Assembly: GCF_000255295.1 (NCBI RefSeq) | Contig: NC_017030.1 | Coordinates: 3,534,001 to 3,598,000, forward strand | Length of the DNA: 64,000 bases | Reading direction: 5' to 3' | Origin: Corallococcus coralloides DSM 2259 | GTDB lineage: Bacteria; Myxococcota; Myxococcia; Myxococcales; Myxococcaceae | In this document: positions 16,110 through 23,921 of the stretch, piece after piece | How the letters are laid out: each line of letters begins with the position of its first letter | Numbering within the stretch: the stretch's first letter is position 1 | The notes under the pieces: generated by a model | Seen by the model: only the letters and a program-made list of their open reading frames with translations | The model's database searches: none | Told to the model about the DNA's origin: nothing | Translations under genes and position numbers: made by a program

Positions 16110-18062
16110 TTACTTCCGGTCGCCGGTCCACTGGCCAATGCGGAAGATGACGAACTCGGCCGGGCGCAGCGGCGCCACGCCGATGAGGCAGATCAACCGG
16201 CCGTTATCCAGGTCGTTCTGGGTCATGGTGCTGCGGTCGCACTTCACGAAGTACGCCTTCTCTGGCTTGTCCCCGAGCAGCGCGCCCGTCTGCCATTCAT
16301 TGAGCAGGAAGTCCTCGATGGTGCGCCGCACGTTGGCCCAGAGTTGCTCGCCGTTCGGCTCGAACACCGCCCACTGGGTGCCCTTGTCGATGGAGCGCTC
16401 CAGGTAGGCGAAGTAGCGGCGCAGGTTGACGTACTTCCACTCGGGGTCGGAGCTGATGGTGCGCGCGCCCCACAGCCGGTAGCCACGCCCCTCGAAGAAG
16501 CGGAAGGCGTTGATGCCCTCGGGGTTGAGGACCTCCTGCTGCGACTTGTTCAGGTTCACCTCGAAGCCCAGCGCCCCGTTCACCACCTCGTTGGCGGGGG
16601 CCTTGTAGACGGCGCGGTTGGTGTCATTGCGCGCGAAGATGCCGGCCACGAAGCCGCTGGGCGGCAGGAAGATGGGCTGGCGCGTGACGGGGTCCAGCAC
16701 CTTCACCCACGGGTAGTAGAGCGCCGCGTGGCTGGAGTCGAACTTCGCCCGCTGCGCGCGCACCTGGGCGAGCGTCTGGCCGTTGCCGCTGTCGAGCACC
16801 GCGATGCGGTACTTCATCCGCTGGCAGTGGGAGATGAGCAGGCCGATGATGGCGGCCGACTGAGGGCCATAGACCTTGTCCTCGTAGTCGAACGTCGAGC
16901 CCGGCGCGGCCACGATGGAGATGTCCTCCAGGTCCTCGAACTGTACGAGGCCCTTCTTGCGCGTGGTGTTGACGATCTCCTCGCCCTTGTAGTCGTCCGA
17001 GGCCGGCCGCTCGCCGTCGTTGCCACCCTGCAGCAGCACCTCCACCGAGCGCTCGGAGTCCGTGGAGTCAGGGTCCATCAGTTTCGCGCTGACTTTGGCG
17101 TCGGCTTTCAGCAGCGCGCTCAACATCGGGTGCCCGTCTCCCAGGTCGCTTCCCGGCGCGATGAAGATGGGGATGTCCCGGTTGCGCTCCAGGTCCGTGT
17201 CGTCGACGTTGAAGCGCGAATGGAGCGAGTCGTTGGCGCCGTCGCGCGTGTGCGCCTGGTCCAGCGCCAGCCCGGCCCACACCTGGGACGACGCCGGCTC
17301 GTCCGTGGGGATGACAGCCACCGTCACGGTGATGATGCGCAGCTGGTTGCCCGTATCGGTGATGCTGGACAGCTCCTTGACCGTGTCCTTGTCAGACTTC
17401 AGGTCCCAGCCCTGCGTCTGCTCGTTCCAGCGCGCCTGGTAGAAGGTGCCTGGGTCCGCCGTCTCGCCCTCGGAGGTGGTGAAGTCGCGCAGCACCACCA
17501 CGTCGCGGTCCTGCAGCGCGCTGACGCGAGGCTTGCCGCCCTCGAAGGACAGCACGTTCTGCCCCGTGCGCAGCGTGAAGCGCACGCGCAGGTTGCCGGA
17601 CGAGCCCGGATAGCGGCCGTAGACGAAGACCTGCTTCTTGGCGTCCGTTTCCTCGCCGGCCAGCAGCCCGCGCGCGTGACCATCGTCATAGGACGGGTTG
17701 AGGGTGACGAGCTTGGTTTCGGCCTTGAAGCCTGCATATGCCTCGCCTTCGGCCTTGGCGGAACTCTTCTGCCGGAACACCCGGCTCACGTAGAGCCGCT
17801 TCCCGCCCTCCTCGAAGAAGGCGCGCACCGCGTGCCATACGTAGTTGTGACGCGTGCCCGCGTTGAGGAAGCCGAGCTGTTGGCGGTTCCCGTAGACGCG
17901 CTCGAACTCCACCATGCTGGTGATGAGGTCCGGCTCCAGGTCCACAGGGCCATAGCGGGTGGGGCCAATGAAGCCGGTGGTGGTCGTGCTCACGCCTTCG
18001 ATGGACTTGGAGCGGAAGCTGGTCTCTTCAACGAATACGCCAGGCGCGAGATATTCAGGCAT
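16110..18062 (-). CDS. eCIS main tail sheath protein
   Basis: A 650-residue phage tail sheath family protein. The N-terminus has the signature P-E-Y-L-A-P-G-V-F-V-E-E and T-T-G-F-I-G. The C-terminal domain has the N-R-A-V-Y-K-A-P-A-N-E block, V-N-L-N-K-S-Q-Q, N-P-E-G-I-N and G-R-G-Y-R-L-W-G-A-R-T. Near the end are R-R-Y-F-A-Y-L-E-R-S-I and a C-terminal extension with G-V-A-P-L-R-P-A-E-F-V. Middle-domain insertions make it longer than minimal sheaths. It forms the contractile outer tube and is the likely major sheath, since it lies next to the main tube gene. Confidence 0.95.
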   Translation of the reverse strand: MPEYLAPGVFVEETSFRSKSIEGVSTTTTGFIGPTRYGPVDLEPDLITSMVEFERVYGNRQQLGFLNAGTRHNYVWHAVRAFFEEGGKRLYVSRVFRQKSSAKAEGEAYAGFKAETKLVTLNPSYDDGHARGLLAGEETDAKKQVFVYGRYPGSSGNLRVRFTLRTGQNVLSFEGGKPRVSALQDRDVVVLRDFTTSEGETADPGTFYQARWNEQTQGWDLKSDKDTVKELSSITDTGNQLRIITVTVAVIPTDEPASSQVWAGLALDQAHTRDGANDSLHSRFNVDDTDLERNRDIPIFIAPGSDLGDGHPMLSALLKADAKVSAKLMDPDSTDSERSVEVLLQGGNDGERPASDDYKGEEIVNTTRKKGLVQFEDLEDISIVAAPGSTFDYEDKVYGPQSAAIIGLLISHCQRMKYRIAVLDSGNGQTLAQVRAQRAKFDSSHAALYYPWVKVLDPVTRQPIFLPPSGFVAGIFARNDTNRAVYKAPANEVVNGALGFEVNLNKSQQEVLNPEGINAFRFFEGRGYRLWGARTISSDPEWKYVNLRRYFAYLERSIDKGTQWAVFEPNGEQLWANVRRTIEDFLLNEWQTGALLGDKPEKAYFVKCDRSTMTQNDLDNGRLICLIGVAPLRPAEFVIFRIGQWTGDRK

Positions 18063-18071
18063 CGGTCTTTC

Positions 18072-18917
18072 CTAGAGAGGTGAACCCGTGAGCCGCAGGC
18101 GGGAGCGCGGCTCGCCTTCGGTGCGCACGACGAGCTCTTGGCCGTAGAGGAGGGTGGCCTCGAGCAGCTCCTGGGGGCCGTCGAGGTTCGGCCACAGCCG
18201 CGCTGGCGCGCTGTCCAGTTGGCGCAGGGTGTCGCGGAGGTCTGGAAGCTCGGGGCCGGGCGCGCGGTGGGCGTGGAAGGCCCTCAGCCGCAGCGTCCAC
18301 TGCTGCTCCAGCAACGGCGGGCTGCCGGACGGCGGAGGCGGGCCGGTAGGGGAATCCACCGGGGCCGGGTACTGGAAGAAGAGGGCGACCCGGCCCTCCT
18401 TGTCCGCCACGCCGCGCACCTGCCGCCCGCTGGGGAGGGTGGCCTGCACCAACGCCCACGCCGCGGGAGCCTGGGCCTGGGTTTCCCAGAGCTCCGCGCG
18501 CACCACCGCCAGCGTGGACTCCACCTGGCGCGCGGACGCTGAGAAGAGCGGCACGAAGGGCCGCGAGTTGAACTGGAAGAGGCCCTGGTGGGGCAGGTCC
18601 GCCTGGAAGGAGAAGGGAAGGAAGCGGTGCTGCTCGTCCCTCACCTCGACGGTGTAGCGCTTGCGCCCGGTCAATCCCTTCCACCAGGCCTTGTCTCCCG
18701 CGCCGAACTCCAGTTCGCGCAGCCCCGGCAGGTCCATGAACACATGGATGCCGGAGCGGTTCACCACCGAGGGGCGGCGCGAGGAGGGCTGCCCTTGGGG
18801 GTAGACGCTCACGGCCAGTCCCTCACCGACGACTGCCTCTGTCACCTCGTCGCGGAAGCACACCCCCAGCGGAGCTGTCCGTGTCACGCGATCGATGAAT
18901 GGGGAGGAGAGTCTCAT
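18072..18917 (-). CDS. Unknown eCIS operon protein
   Basis: A 281-residue protein with no family I can name. The first about 110 residues look like an Ig or transthyretin-like beta-sandwich (alternating hydrophobic strands, a G-I-H-V-F-M-D-L-P-G-L block, F-S-F-Q-A-D-L-P-x-x-G-L-F). A second beta-rich part with a Pro/Ser/Gly linker near residues 190-200 follows. There is no signal peptide. The ATG overlaps the stop of the DUF4255 gene and it precedes the sheath gene by 9 bp. Genes at this position in other eCIS clusters are often poorly described structural accessories. Confidence 0.75.
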   Translation of the reverse strand: MRLSSPFIDRVTRTAPLGVCFRDEVTEAVVGEGLAVSVYPQGQPSSRRPSVVNRSGIHVFMDLPGLRELEFGAGDKAWWKGLTGRKRYTVEVRDEQHRFLPFSFQADLPHQGLFQFNSRPFVPLFSASARQVESTLAVVRAELWETQAQAPAAWALVQATLPSGRQVRGVADKEGRVALFFQYPAPVDSPTGPPPPSGSPPLLEQQWTLRLRAFHAHRAPGPELPDLRDTLRQLDSAPARLWPNLDGPQELLEATLLYGQELVVRTEGEPRSRLRLTGSPL

Positions 18918-19507
18918 GGGTCTTCGAGCCTCCTCACCTCGAGCTCGCGAGTCTGGATGAGGGGCAGCTCCGTGTCCGCGATGGCGGACTCGATCAGGAC
19001 CATGCGCGCGATGTACGTCGCGGAGATCTGGATGTTGGGCTTGCCCATCTCCCAGACATTGAGCATGTCCTGGACGGAGAGCGGCTCGTAGACGAGCGTC
19101 ACCGTCTCGTCTGGGAGGAAGGTGTCGGCCGCGGGCCGCCCATGCTCATTGAGGAAGCTGGAGTTGAGGGTGGGCGTGTCCTCCAGCGTCCGCATGCACC
19201 AGCCGAGCAGCAGGTGCTGTCGCGTGGCGGTGGGGGCCCAGGGCGTGAGCAGGTAGTAGAGATCGAGCGGCAGCGGCCGTCGCATCCGCCGCCCCTTCGC
19301 GTCCGTGCGCCCTGTCAGGTTGCGCCGGACGGTACTGGGAGCGATTCGGTAGAGGAAAAGGGAGACGCCCTCCTTCATGGGGGATTTGAAGTTGGCGGCC
19401 TGGTACAGGTCGAACTTCGCGTCCTCGAACTCAGGCTTGGGGCGAGATAGCTCGAGCAGAGCCAGGATGGACTGACCAATCGCCGGGATTGCCGCGTAGG
19501 TAGCCAC
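18914..19507 (-). CDS. DUF4255 (Pvc16/Afp16-like) tail-terminator protein, first gene of eCIS operon
   Basis: A 197-residue protein. The start is GTG at 19507 because a GGAG lies 8 nt upstream and the typical family start (A-T-Y-x-A-I-P-A-I-G) begins there. The open frame upstream to 19867 looks non-coding. It shows the Pvc16_N/DUF4255 pattern: S-L-F-L-Y-R-I at about residues 45-55, then L-D-L-Y-Y-L-L-T-P-W-A and L-G-W-C-M-R-T-L. Afp16/Pvc16 proteins cap the far end of the tube and sheath. Here it is the first gene, so the promoter should lie in 19508-19933. Confidence 0.9.
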   Translation of the reverse strand: MATYAAIPAIGQSILALLELSRPKPEFEDAKFDLYQAANFKSPMKEGVSLFLYRIAPSTVRRNLTGRTDAKGRRMRRPLPLDLYYLLTPWAPTATRQHLLLGWCMRTLEDTPTLNSSFLNEHGRPAADTFLPDETVTLVYEPLSVQDMLNVWEMGKPNIQISATYIARMVLIESAIADTELPLIQTRELEVRRLEDP

Positions 19508-19933
19508 CTGCAAGGCTCCGGATTTCCGCCGCTCGCGCTTGCCAAATCTGGAACCTCGGTCCCACGCGCATCCCTGTGATGCGGCGGCAAGGCCCACCTG
19601 ATTTGGGAGGCGCAAGGTACGCTCGCGGTGGAGGCGGGGCGTATCCGGCTGGAGTGCGTAGGTGCTGGGCGACAGCGGACTCCTGGGGACGGGGACGTCG
19701 CGAAGAGCCCAGCGCATCGATGCAGCGCAATCCTGCAAGCAGGGAAGCCGAGCGTCACCCGCTCCACGCGGCAGCCAGGGAGTGGGTACAGCATTTCCAT
19801 ACCCAGGTTGTACTCGCCCCCGCAGGCAGCTTGCAGCGTCTGCCTGCTCCCTCAAGGGGAGCCACACGAAGTGCGGAACATGGAGCGGTCGTGCTCGTTG
19901 AAGTCGCTCCAGCCCACCACGATGCTGGAAGAT
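19508..19933. other. Intergenic region upstream of the eCIS operon
   Basis: About 430 bases between the metalloprotease stop and the first eCIS gene. Open frames cross it, but none has convincing codon use or a ribosome binding site. It must contain the start signals for the eCIS operon, yet I see no clear sigma-70, sigma-54 or ECF promoter by eye. The only obvious structure is the hairpin listed separately. Confidence 0.6.
19822..19847. terminator. Hairpin between metalloprotease gene and eCIS operon
   Basis: A perfect 8-base inverted repeat (GCAGGCAG / CTGCCTGC) with a 10-base loop, about 87 bases beyond the metalloprotease stop. It has no T-run, so it could be a weak terminator or a protein-binding palindrome. 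Confidence 0.4.
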
Positions 19934-21262
19934 TTACTGTGTCGTGATTGTGGCGACGCCGTCAGCGTCGATTGTACAGCTCTCGTTCTCGGCCTTGCTC
20001 ACGAGTCGCCGCAACACCTTTCGACGCGCCGATTCGTCGCTCTGGACTCCAGCGATGCAGAACTCGGCTCGCAGTGGAGGTGTGCCGTAGTACACGCCGT
20101 TGTCGTTCGGGCAGTCGAACACTGCGGCGTTGGGAGCCGCGCAACTGCTCCCCGCCGGAGGGTCGCGCCGCACCGGGTGCGAGAAGCCAGCGCAATGCAT
20201 CATCTCGTGGATGAGTGTCTGGGAGATCTCCTCGTCGCCCTGCGGGAAGAGCACTCCGAAGTTCACGTTCAGCTGAGAGCCGCCCACCTGCGCACTCGCG
20301 TTCGTGCCCGCTCGGTTGAGGGTCGTGTGATGGATCGGCCGTCCGTACGCCGAGACGAGTGAATCCCGTTCCGCCTGAGAGAGGTTCCCACAGGCCCCGA
20401 TCGCAGACAGCACGAAGCGGTGCCGATCGATCAACCTGTCCCTGTTCTCTCCAGAAATGTCATTCGCGAACGTGAAGTGGGACAGAGTATGGAATGCGGT
20501 GGACTCGTATCCACTCACCTGCACCAGGCGGAATCCAGCGGCCACGGTCGCATCGAACGCAGCCTGGTACTCGCTGCCGGTCAGGTTGTGGCGGGCCACG
20601 AACGCGGGCCCTCCGTCCTGTTGCCAGATCGCCGCGAAGCGCTCCTGGCCGTTGACTCCGTAGCCACTGACACACGTGAGCCGGAAGCCCTGGCCCACGA
20701 ACTCGTTGAACGCAGCCTGGTACTGGTTGGCGTCGAGGTTGTGGCGGGCCACGAACGCGGGCCCTCCGTCCTGTTGCCAGATCGCCGCGAAGCGCTCCTG
20801 GCCGTTGACGGTGTAGCCACTGACGCACGTGAGCCGGAAGCCCTGGCCCACGAACTCGTTGAACGCAGCCTGGTACTGGTTGGCGTCGAGGTTGTGGCGG
20901 GCCACGAACGCGGGGCCGCCGTCCTGTTGCCAGATCGCCGCGAAGCGCTCCTGGCCGTTGACGGTGTAGCCACTGACGCACGTGAGCCGGAAGCCCTGGC
21001 CCACGAACTCGTTGAACGCGGCCTGGTATTGGTTGGCGTCGAGGTTGTGGCGGGCCACGAACGCGGGCCCCCCGTCCTGTTGCCAGATCGCCGCGAAGCG
21101 CTCCTGGCCGTTGATGCTGTAGCCGCTCACCCAGGTGAGTCGGAGCCCCTGCCTCACGAACTCGTCGAACGCGGCCTGGTATTGGTTGGCGTCGAGGTTG
21201 TGGCGGGCCACGAACGCGGGGCCGCCGTCCTGTACCCAGATACCTGCAAGAAGAATTGACAC
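19934..21262 (-). CDS. Tandem-repeat (BTRD1-like) protein with C-terminal zinc metallopeptidase motif
   Basis: A 442-residue protein starting at GTG 21262, with GGGAGG six bases upstream. Residues 1-255 are five near-identical 51-residue repeats (W-x-Q-D-G-G-P-A-F-V-A-R-H-N-L, Q-Y-Q-A-A-F, V-S-G-Y), resembling the bacterial tandem repeat domain BTRD1 (PF17660). The C-terminal half has H352-E-M-M-H356-C-A-G-F-S-H362, the metzincin-type HExxHxxGxxH zinc site. A clear downstream Met-turn is not visible, so activity is likely but unproven. There is no signal peptide, although several cysteines are present. It lies just upstream of the eCIS operon on the same strand. A cargo role is inference; a stand-alone enzyme is the alternative. 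Confidence 0.85.
   Translation of the reverse strand: MSILLAGIWVQDGGPAFVARHNLDANQYQAAFDEFVRQGLRLTWVSGYSINGQERFAAIWQQDGGPAFVARHNLDANQYQAAFNEFVGQGFRLTCVSGYTVNGQERFAAIWQQDGGPAFVARHNLDANQYQAAFNEFVGQGFRLTCVSGYTVNGQERFAAIWQQDGGPAFVARHNLDANQYQAAFNEFVGQGFRLTCVSGYGVNGQERFAAIWQQDGGPAFVARHNLTGSEYQAAFDATVAAGFRLVQVSGYESTAFHTLSHFTFANDISGENRDRLIDRHRFVLSAIGACGNLSQAERDSLVSAYGRPIHHTTLNRAGTNASAQVGGSQLNVNFGVLFPQGDEEISQTLIHEMMHCAGFSHPVRRDPPAGSSCAAPNAAVFDCPNDNGVYYGTPPLRAEFCIAGVQSDESARRKVLRRLVSKAENESCTIDADGVATITTQ
20490..21254 (-). repeat. Five tandem 153-bp coding repeats
   Basis: The same motif recurs at exactly 153-base steps (for example at 20601, 20754, 20907, 21060 and 21213). The middle copies are almost identical at the DNA level. 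The outer two are more divergent, the usual pattern of recent unequal exchange in the middle of an array. Each unit encodes 51 residues. Confidence 0.95.
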
Positions 21263-21527
21263 GATGGCCCTCCCGGCTCACAGACAACAAATGGCCACCA
21301 GGCCACTCGAGGACCAGTCGAACTCCGGTCCTGGTGGGCGTTGGCTGAGCTGGCGTCTTGGGCAGCGCGGCGAGCTGGTCGCTTACTCCCTCGTCCGCCC
21401 AAACGATGGCCAGTCCTTCCGGCGCATCCGGTCTACGCTCGGCCATGATGCTACAACGTGGGGAGAGACCGTGAGGGACACTGTTGTGGTTGGTGCCGCT
21501 CCAGCCCAGCTCACAAGGCTGGCGCTA

Positions 21528-21553
21528 AACGACCGCTCGTGATTCTCGAACGG
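21528..21553 (+). repeat. IS630 left terminal inverted repeat
   Basis: Twenty-six bases that match the reverse complement of 22719-22744 at 25 positions. It starts AACGACCGC directly after the TA. Confidence 0.93.
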
Positions 21554-21555
21554 TC

Positions 21556-22506
21556 TCAAGCTGCGCGTCGAGCGGAGGCGGCGCGCAGCAAGGGGCTGGC
21601 GGACTTCTGGGAGTTCCGTGCGTCGAGGTAGGGTTCCACCTCGGTCATGAGCGCCTCCATCTTCTTGCAGCGATGGTTGCGGGTGACGTTGGCGTGCACG
21701 TCCCACCACACGCGCTCAATGCGGTTGCCCTCCGGGCAGTACGGCGGCAGGAAGTGCAGCACCAGTCGCTCACCCAGAGCCTCCAGCGCCTTGCGCGTCT
21801 TCTTGATGGAGTGGGTGGCGGCATTGTCGAGGATGAAATGCAGGCGCTTCGCTCTGGGATAGGCGGCGTCCACGGCGCGCACCAGGTCGATGAAGAGCGC
21901 ACTCGTCTTCTTCTCCCCCTGCACCCAAGTCATCCGGGCCGTGCTCGCATCCAGCGCCCCCGCCACGAAACGCTTCTGCTTGTTGCCGGGAGTGACGACC
22001 TCTCTGCGCTGTCCAGGCAACGTCCAGTCTGGGCCGATTTTCGGGTTGAGGTGCACGTCCATCTCATCCTCGAAAAGCACGGGCTCGTCGGGCCGGGCGA
22101 AGGCCGCACGGCATTTCAGCTGCCAGAGGCGCCGTTGGCGTCGGCGCTCCGGCCAAGGGCAGCGCACCACGGGACGCCGACGCCTTCTCTGGGCTCCCAC
22201 CGAGGCCAAGGCGCGTCCCAGCGTCGCGGGCGAGACGCGTACCCGGCCTCGCCTCTCCACCTCACGCACCAGCAACTCGCGCGTCCACGTCGTGCGCCGC
22301 CAACCGGACTGCTGCGGCGTGCCTTCCAGCACCCGGCACAACGTCTGCCGGAATCTCTCGTCCACTTTGCGCTGCCCATTCTGAGCGCGCCCGTCCAGGA
22401 GGCCTTCTCGGCCTGACTTCTGGAAGCGCTGCACCGCGGACACCACCGTGGACGTGGCGCACAGCAGTTGCCGCGCGGCTTGCGCCCGTGACTGTCCACT
22501 GGCCAC
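21556..22506 (-). CDS. IS630-family transposase
   Basis: A 316-residue DDE transposase. The N-terminal helix-turn-helix region covers about residues 1-100. The catalytic triad is visible as D147 (F-E-D-E-M-D), D227 (F-I-L-D-N-A-A-T-H) and E264 (N-R-I-E-R-V-W-W). The annotated start is GTG at 22506. The frame stays open up to 22590 and translates to plausible transposase sequence (R-W-G-E-R-T-G-C), so the true start may be up to 28 codons upstream at a non-ATG codon. No interruption is seen, so it should be active. Confidence 0.92.
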   Translation of the reverse strand: MASGQSRAQAARQLLCATSTVVSAVQRFQKSGREGLLDGRAQNGQRKVDERFRQTLCRVLEGTPQQSGWRRTTWTRELLVREVERRGRVRVSPATLGRALASVGAQRRRRRPVVRCPWPERRRQRRLWQLKCRAAFARPDEPVLFEDEMDVHLNPKIGPDWTLPGQRREVVTPGNKQKRFVAGALDASTARMTWVQGEKKTSALFIDLVRAVDAAYPRAKRLHFILDNAATHSIKKTRKALEALGERLVLHFLPPYCPEGNRIERVWWDVHANVTRNHRCKKMEALMTEVEPYLDARNSQKSASPLLRAASARRAA

Positions 22507-22718
22507 CTTCGCTACCGCCAGGCACCGCCGAAGGTTGAGCGGGCAGCCAGTCCTCTCTCCCCAGCGAATCAGCCGCCTGCGGTCATGACATCACAGACGC
22601 AGTTGTTGCCTTCCCTGATGCAGGATTCGCTTCTTCATCCAGTTCTTGCGCACACAAGGCCGAACGAAGCGAACTCCTGCCCCTTCCTCCCTCCGCTTGC
22701 GCCTGCCTGCTCTCCGAG

Positions 22719-22744
22719 CCGTTCGGGAATCACGAGCGGTCGTT
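22719..22744 (-). repeat. IS630 right terminal inverted repeat
   Basis: Partner of the left repeat, ending GCGGTCGTT just before the TA that forms part of the lipoprotein stop codon. Confidence 0.93.
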
Positions 22745-23337
22745 TAGGGGAGAAAATCAAAGACGAATGTCTTCGACACGGCGGTTCGGCCTGCTCCATT
22801 CGTGGCGACGACCCGGATGAAGCCCTCAAGGAAGGCTGTTTCGCACCCCGCTTGACCCACGGGATCCACCGTGACGTCGATCCGCGAGAATTCCGCCAGA
22901 CCCGACTGTGCTATCGGGGGCGTCGTTGTCATCGGATCCACCTGAAGGAGATACACAAGCTCTCCGGGTTTGCTTGCGCACCTCCAGGAGAAGTTGTGTT
23001 GTTTTAGATCCCCGTGTCCGTCGTTGGCCTCTGTTGTCACGAGCGAGAGATTGGTAATCCAAGACTCTTTATCGCCTGCGGTCGCGATGATGCGGATCCG
23101 GTAGAGACGCGATAGCTTGCGCTGGACATCTTGGGTGAGGATGCTGATTCCCTCCGTGTCGGGGCTGGGTTGTCCCTCCCGCTTTTCCAACTTGATGTCC
23201 ACATTCAAGAACTCGGGAGGGGTGGAGTCCTCCGAGGGAGGATATGGAGGGGACGGCTTCGGCGGGCACGCCGATAGGGTCAGACCCAATGAGAGAAGAA
23301 TGACTCCGTTCCGAACCTGCGACTTCGATGGAAGCAT
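22744..23337 (-). CDS. Lipoprotein of unknown function
   Basis: A 197-residue protein with a lipoprotein signal peptide (hydrophobic stretch, then L-S-A-C at about residue 24), a Pro/Ser-rich linker and a beta-rich domain with two further cysteines. No family is recognised. A GGAAGG-type ribosome site precedes the ATG. The stop is TAA made by the IS630 end. Before insertion it would have read TAG, so the protein is unchanged. The DNA is visibly less GC-rich than the eCIS operon, which may point to a different origin. Confidence 0.82.
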   Translation of the reverse strand: MLPSKSQVRNGVILLSLGLTLSACPPKPSPPYPPSEDSTPPEFLNVDIKLEKREGQPSPDTEGISILTQDVQRKLSRLYRIRIIATAGDKESWITNLSLVTTEANDGHGDLKQHNFSWRCASKPGELVYLLQVDPMTTTPPIAQSGLAEFSRIDVTVDPVGQAGCETAFLEGFIRVVATNGAGRTAVSKTFVFDFLP

Positions 23338-23539
23338 TGTCTCTTCCTTCCCGAGTTGAATGGGAGACTGATTTCAGAGGGCCGGGTGCCGCTGAGCCTG
23401 AGCGGCCGAAGAGTTTCCGGCTGGAAGAGGGCGCTGACCATCGTCCCTGTGTCTTGCGCTCAGTTCCTTGCTCGACGAATCCTCGAACCAGCGTCAGGGC
23501 GTCATGCCCGCCAGGCCAAAGCGCCTTCACTCCCGTTCC
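23338..23539. other. Intergenic region before the DUF4386 remnant
   Basis: About 200 bases. It must hold the start signals of the minus-strand lipoprotein gene. I see no complete gene, tRNA or repeat. Confidence 0.5.
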
Positions 23540-23840
23540 CTGGATGCCCTCTTTTTCTTTCCGTTCTGCGCCTACGGCATCGGCACCGCGCTCGTTACCT
23601 CCGTCCTGAAGGATCCGGAGCAACTGGTCGGGCAGAGGCCGCTGTTCGTCGAGGAGCGCTGCTGCTCCTGTTGAACTCCCTCGTCGTCGCCGGGACTTGG
23701 CATGCTGTTCTTTTCAATCCTCCGTGAGCAGACCCCGAGCATCGCCGTCGCGTACGTCTGCACGCGGGTGATGGAGGCGCTGACCCTCATCGTTGGAGTG
23801 GTGTTCCTGCTGTGCATCCTTCAGCTCAGAGACTCCGCGC
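23540..23840 (+). pseudogene. Frameshifted and truncated DUF4386-family membrane protein
   Basis: Three consecutive pieces in three frames read like a DUF4386 protein. The first is an N-terminal segment F-C-A-Y-G-I-G-T-A-L-V (about 23571). The second is a shifted piece with A-L-L-L-L-L-N-S-L-V-V-A-G (about 23657). The third starts at 23702 and has I-L-R-E-Q-T-P-S-I-A-V-A-Y-V followed by a transmembrane stretch. The usual protein is about 230 residues with several membrane helices; roughly 110 residues survive and the 3' half is gone. DUF4386 genes often sit beside a Crp/Fnr regulator, as here. Confidence 0.7.
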
Positions 23841-23921
23841 AAGGGAGGGCCGGCAGCGTGGCGTTCTGCCTGTCGCTGTACCGCTCCCGGCTTCTTCCCT
23901 CGTCCAGGGGGTTCCGGACGG

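Larger units (their letters stand above)
21526..22746 (-). mobile_element. IS630-family insertion sequence with TA target duplication
   Basis: An intact element of 1217 bases (21528-22744) bounded by 26-base terminal inverted repeats that differ at one position. It is flanked by TA dinucleotides at 21526-21527 and 22745-22746, as expected for IS630/Tc1 elements, which insert at TA and duplicate it. It contains one transposase gene. The right end lies exactly at the stop codon of the neighbouring lipoprotein gene. The intact ends and full-length transposase suggest a recent insertion. Confidence 0.93.

Noticed and set aside
1-19507. Interpretation as a contractile prophage or a T6SS
   Set aside because: There is no capsid, portal, terminase, lysis or integrase gene and no TssJ/L/M. 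The LysM CIS-tube, DUF4255 and two-sheath/two-tube layout fit an eCIS.
19508-19933. A sigma-54 or ECF promoter before the eCIS operon
   Set aside because: No matching pair of elements at the right spacing was seen; the ECF pattern found near the sigma factor is not present here.
20490-21254. A CRISPR array
   Set aside because: The units are 153 bases, in frame and coding, with no repeat-spacer structure and no cas genes.
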